Source: Lachnospiraceae bacterium (GTDB taxonomy: Bacteria; Bacillota; Clostridia; Lachnospirales; Lachnospiraceae). Taken from it: a stretch of 54,651 nucleotides of DNA. The first letter of the stretch is position 1. Every line of letters starts with the position of its first letter. The position numbers and the translations under genes were made by a program. This document shows, piece after piece, positions 52,922-54,651 of this stretch. The notes beneath the pieces were generated by a model. That model saw only the letters and a program-made list of their open reading frames with translations. It made no database searches and had not been told where the DNA came from. The stretch spans positions 1-54,651 of the forward strand of contig JAFRGQ010000008.1 in NCBI GenBank assembly GCA_017433725.1, written 5' to 3'.

Positions 52922-53108
52922 GTAATAACCAAATTTAGACGGTAAAGGACAAACAAAGACAAAAGCCGAAATTGCTGATAACTACGCGGTTTTTCGAGTT
53001 TTCCTTGTCCGTCTTTTTTTGTGTTCGTTCGTCCTTGTTTTAAATGTCATGCGCCCCATAATCGCCCCATGAAAATTATGTAAACCAATCATGCAGAACC
53101 CCCTATTA
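52922..53108. other. Element edge with inverted repeats
   Basis: GGACAAACAAAGACAAAA (52947-52964) matches TTTTGTGTTCGTTCGTCC (53017-53034) in inverted orientation at 14 of 18 positions. The pair may be arm-type integrase sites or a terminator stem; a run of seven T lies at 53014-53020 after CCTTGTCCGTC. No gene is seen here. Confidence 0.4.
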
Positions 53109-54236
53109 TTACCCAATGCGGAACGAATCTAACTTTCTGTTCTCACGTTCTCTTAATTCGTGAGTCACATGTAAGTAAACATCCCTTGTCACCTTTGAAT
53201 CAGCGTGTCCGAGTCTGTGTTGAACCTCGTCAATCGTGAACCCCTGCTCAAATAGGAGAGAAGCGTGTGTGTGCCGTGTAGCATGTGGCGTTATCTTTCT
53301 ACCGATAGCCTTTTCCGATGCAATAGCTAACGCTTTACGGAACGCATAATAGGAATAATAATCTCCGTCCTCGTTATGGAATAAGAGTTTCGACCTTTTA
53401 CCCGTCCTTATTTCCATACGCTTAAAGTAAATCTCTATCTGTCGTAGGAGTTCTAACAGTTGTGGTTGTATGTGAATCTCACGAACGCTTGTTATCGTTT
53501 TGGCATGAGATAAAACTTTTTCGTTTGAGTCATACGTCTTGTTTACACGGATGCACATATTTTCTATGTCAACATCATCTTTCGTAAGAGCGATAGCTTC
53601 ACCGCATCTTGCACCCGTCAAGACAAGGAACGTCAGGAACAACTTGTGACCTTCAATAGTGAGAGCATCCCTTACTTTGATGTATTCATAGGTTTCAAGG
53701 TACTTTTCCGAAATAGATTCTTTGTGTGGCGCACATTTGAAGCGTTCCAATCTTTCAAGGAACATCACGTTATCAATGTACCCGTGACGATACCCCCAGA
53801 GTATCAGCGTCTTGAATCTCTTTAGGCGTTCATTCTTTGTTTCGGCACGTTCGCCCGTAGCGTTGAGTTTTGCAAGTATATCGACTTTCGGAAGTTTCGA
53901 GAGAAGAACGTCGCCACCGATTATTTTGCTCATAGTTCCGCAAGCTATTGTGTTACGCTTATATGTTGACTCCGTAATTGAAGTATCATTTTTCATATCA
54001 GCAGAATACGCCTCAATCAGATCATTTAAAGTCATATCTGCATTATCTGTTCGAGTACATGCACTTTTGATTTTTTGAAGTAAGACCTTCTCAGCTTCCG
54101 CTTGTGCCTTCTTTGTGCGCTTTTCGAGTTTCGTTGATACTTTCCTTATCTTTCCCGTAAATTCGTCTTTATAGCGCACACAGAGGCGCAGACCGCCATT
54201 ATATGACTCTACCCACGGTTCATAGCCGTTAATCAT
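53109..54236 (-). CDS. int: Tyrosine-type site-specific integrase
   Basis: The 375-residue recombinase has an N-terminal arm-binding-like domain (YNGGLRLCVRYKDEFTGKIR), a core-binding domain (about 65-160) and the catalytic domain with R210 in TGARCGEA, H318 and R321 in HATRH, H344 in LGHAD and the nucleophile Y354 in DVYLHVT. All catalytic residues are present. It is of the kind found in integrative conjugative elements and phages of Firmicutes. The ATG at 54236 is chosen for GAGGTG six bases upstream; 20 more codons in frame upstream lack a site. It points towards the tRNA-Lys gene, the standard arrangement for an element integrated there. Confidence 0.93.
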   Translation of the reverse strand: MINGYEPWVESYNGGLRLCVRYKDEFTGKIRKVSTKLEKRTKKAQAEAEKVLLQKIKSACTRTDNADMTLNDLIEAYSADMKNDTSITESTYKRNTIACGTMSKIIGGDVLLSKLPKVDILAKLNATGERAETKNERLKRFKTLILWGYRHGYIDNVMFLERLERFKCAPHKESISEKYLETYEYIKVRDALTIEGHKLFLTFLVLTGARCGEAIALTKDDVDIENMCIRVNKTYDSNEKVLSHAKTITSVREIHIQPQLLELLRQIEIYFKRMEIRTGKRSKLLFHNEDGDYYSYYAFRKALAIASEKAIGRKITPHATRHTHASLLFEQGFTIDEVQHRLGHADSKVTRDVYLHVTHELRERENRKLDSFRIG

Positions 54237-54292
54237 AATCAACACCTCACTTTCATTTAGTGACGGGGCAGCCATAGCCACCCCGAAAAGTA

Positions 54293-54427
54293 TCAATGAT
54301 TTTCTGTAATCTGCTTTAATGTGAAGTATATGATTTTCACCGTTCGCAAATCAGAACCTTCTAACAGTTTCAGAATTTCCGAAATAAAATCTTTTTGTCG
54401 TTCATGCGCTTTTCTCCCTTCCTTCAT
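54293..54427 (-). CDS. Small accessory protein of the mobile element, start uncertain
   Basis: The 44-codon frame encodes a helical peptide with ISEILKLLEGSDLRTVKIIY, a pattern common in small proteins next to integrases in Firmicute elements. The ATG at 54427 has no ribosome site. A different ATG at 54405 has AAGGGAG ideally placed and overlaps the previous stop as ATGA, but its frame ends after 11 codons. One extra A in the AAAAA run just after that ATG would join it to this frame and give MNDKKDFISEILKLL. A frameshift, real or a sequencing error, is therefore likely. Function unknown. Confidence 0.4.
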   Translation of the reverse strand: MKEGRKAHERQKDFISEILKLLEGSDLRTVKIIYFTLKQITENH

Positions 54428-54650
54428 AAGTAATCACTTTTGCATTTTCAAGATACGGCTTTAAATCTACCCCATCAAAGAAACCGTAAAAATTATGATT
54501 TTCTGCTTTGTGTGCAATCGCTTCAATTCGATTCACTGAAACACGGCTTTCAAAGTCATTACAAGCAATATTCAAAATTTCAAGTTTGAAACTTGAAAGA
54601 ATTTCATCATCAACATATTCTGCATTAAGCCATACATAAAAGAAATCCGG
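54402..54650 (-). CDS. Partial accessory gene of the mobile element
   Basis: The frame is open from the window edge to a TGA at 54404-54402 and encodes 82 residues (PDFFYVWLNAEYVDDEILSS at the visible start, ending in VITYEGREKSA). The 5' end lies outside. I do not recognise the family. Its stop overlaps an ATG (ATGA) that begins the next small frame, so the two were probably translated together. AT-rich codon use matches the integrase and differs from the genes left of the tRNA. Confidence 0.5.
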   Translation of the reverse strand, partial: PDFFYVWLNAEYVDDEILSSFKLEILNIACNDFESRVSVNRIEAIAHKAENHNFYGFFDGVDLKPYLENAKVITYEGREKSA

Positions 54651-54651
54651 C

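Overview
The window looks like the chromosome of an anaerobic Firmicute, most likely a gut or rumen clostridium close to the Lachnospiraceae. The grounds are near-balanced base composition, strong AGGAGG-type ribosome binding sites with frequent TTG/GTG starts, a nine-gene V/A-type ATPase operon, a class II galT, a clostridial-style redox flavoprotein with several Fe-S clusters, and a CUT2 sugar ABC operon. The genus cannot be fixed from sequence alone.

Layout. 1-4900: an outward-facing promoter with a LexA-type box at the left edge, a truncated PTS EIIC remnant, a zinc-ribbon membrane protein, a sodium-coupled transporter and a 6-phospho-beta-glucosidase. 4967-7300: a DUF2142 membrane protein. 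7500-11480: a Fe-S/NAD(P) oxidoreductase, a geranylgeranyl-reductase-like flavoprotein and a TetR regulator, with palindromes at the operon promoter; this is the best candidate for an undescribed metabolic system. 11845-17045: threonine aldolase, RsmH-type methyltransferase, HAD and NUDIX enzymes and diaminopropionate ammonia-lyase. 17095-25442: a sugar operon (TIM-barrel isomerase, binding protein, ATPase, permease, PfkB kinase, DeoR regulator) divergent from a Gfo/Idh dehydrogenase. 25559-31808: a polyprenyl-phosphate type glycosyltransferase, mfd, and a foldase lipoprotein with a long acidic repeat. 32079-41959: V-ATPase operon in the order H-C-I-K-F-E-A-B-D. 42996-48294: trxB, galE, galT and galK, all on the minus strand. 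48570-52746: trmB, trxA, a GT2 and a GT-C-like membrane protein. 52849-54651: tRNA-Lys(CTT) followed by a tyrosine integrase and AT-rich accessory genes, the edge of an integrated element running off the right end.

How the parts work together. The beta-glucosidase, the Leloir galactose genes and the CUT2 operon feed sugars into central metabolism. The V-ATPase couples ATP to H+ or Na+ movement, which can serve the sodium-dependent transporter. Thioredoxin and its reductase lie about 6 kb apart. Two glycosyltransferase loci point to cell-surface glycosylation through lipid-linked sugars.

The non-coding DNA is unusually structured. A 166-bp repeat made of four hairpins occurs twice, almost identically. 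A 203-bp direct repeat containing 182-nt hairpins, plus a 41-bp minisatellite, sits inside the V-ATPase operon between the A and B genes. The 3' ends of at least three genes, stop codon included, have been tandemly copied into the downstream spacer. A cluster of DnaA-box-like nonamers lies between the V-ATPase operon and trxB, with no dnaA gene in the window.
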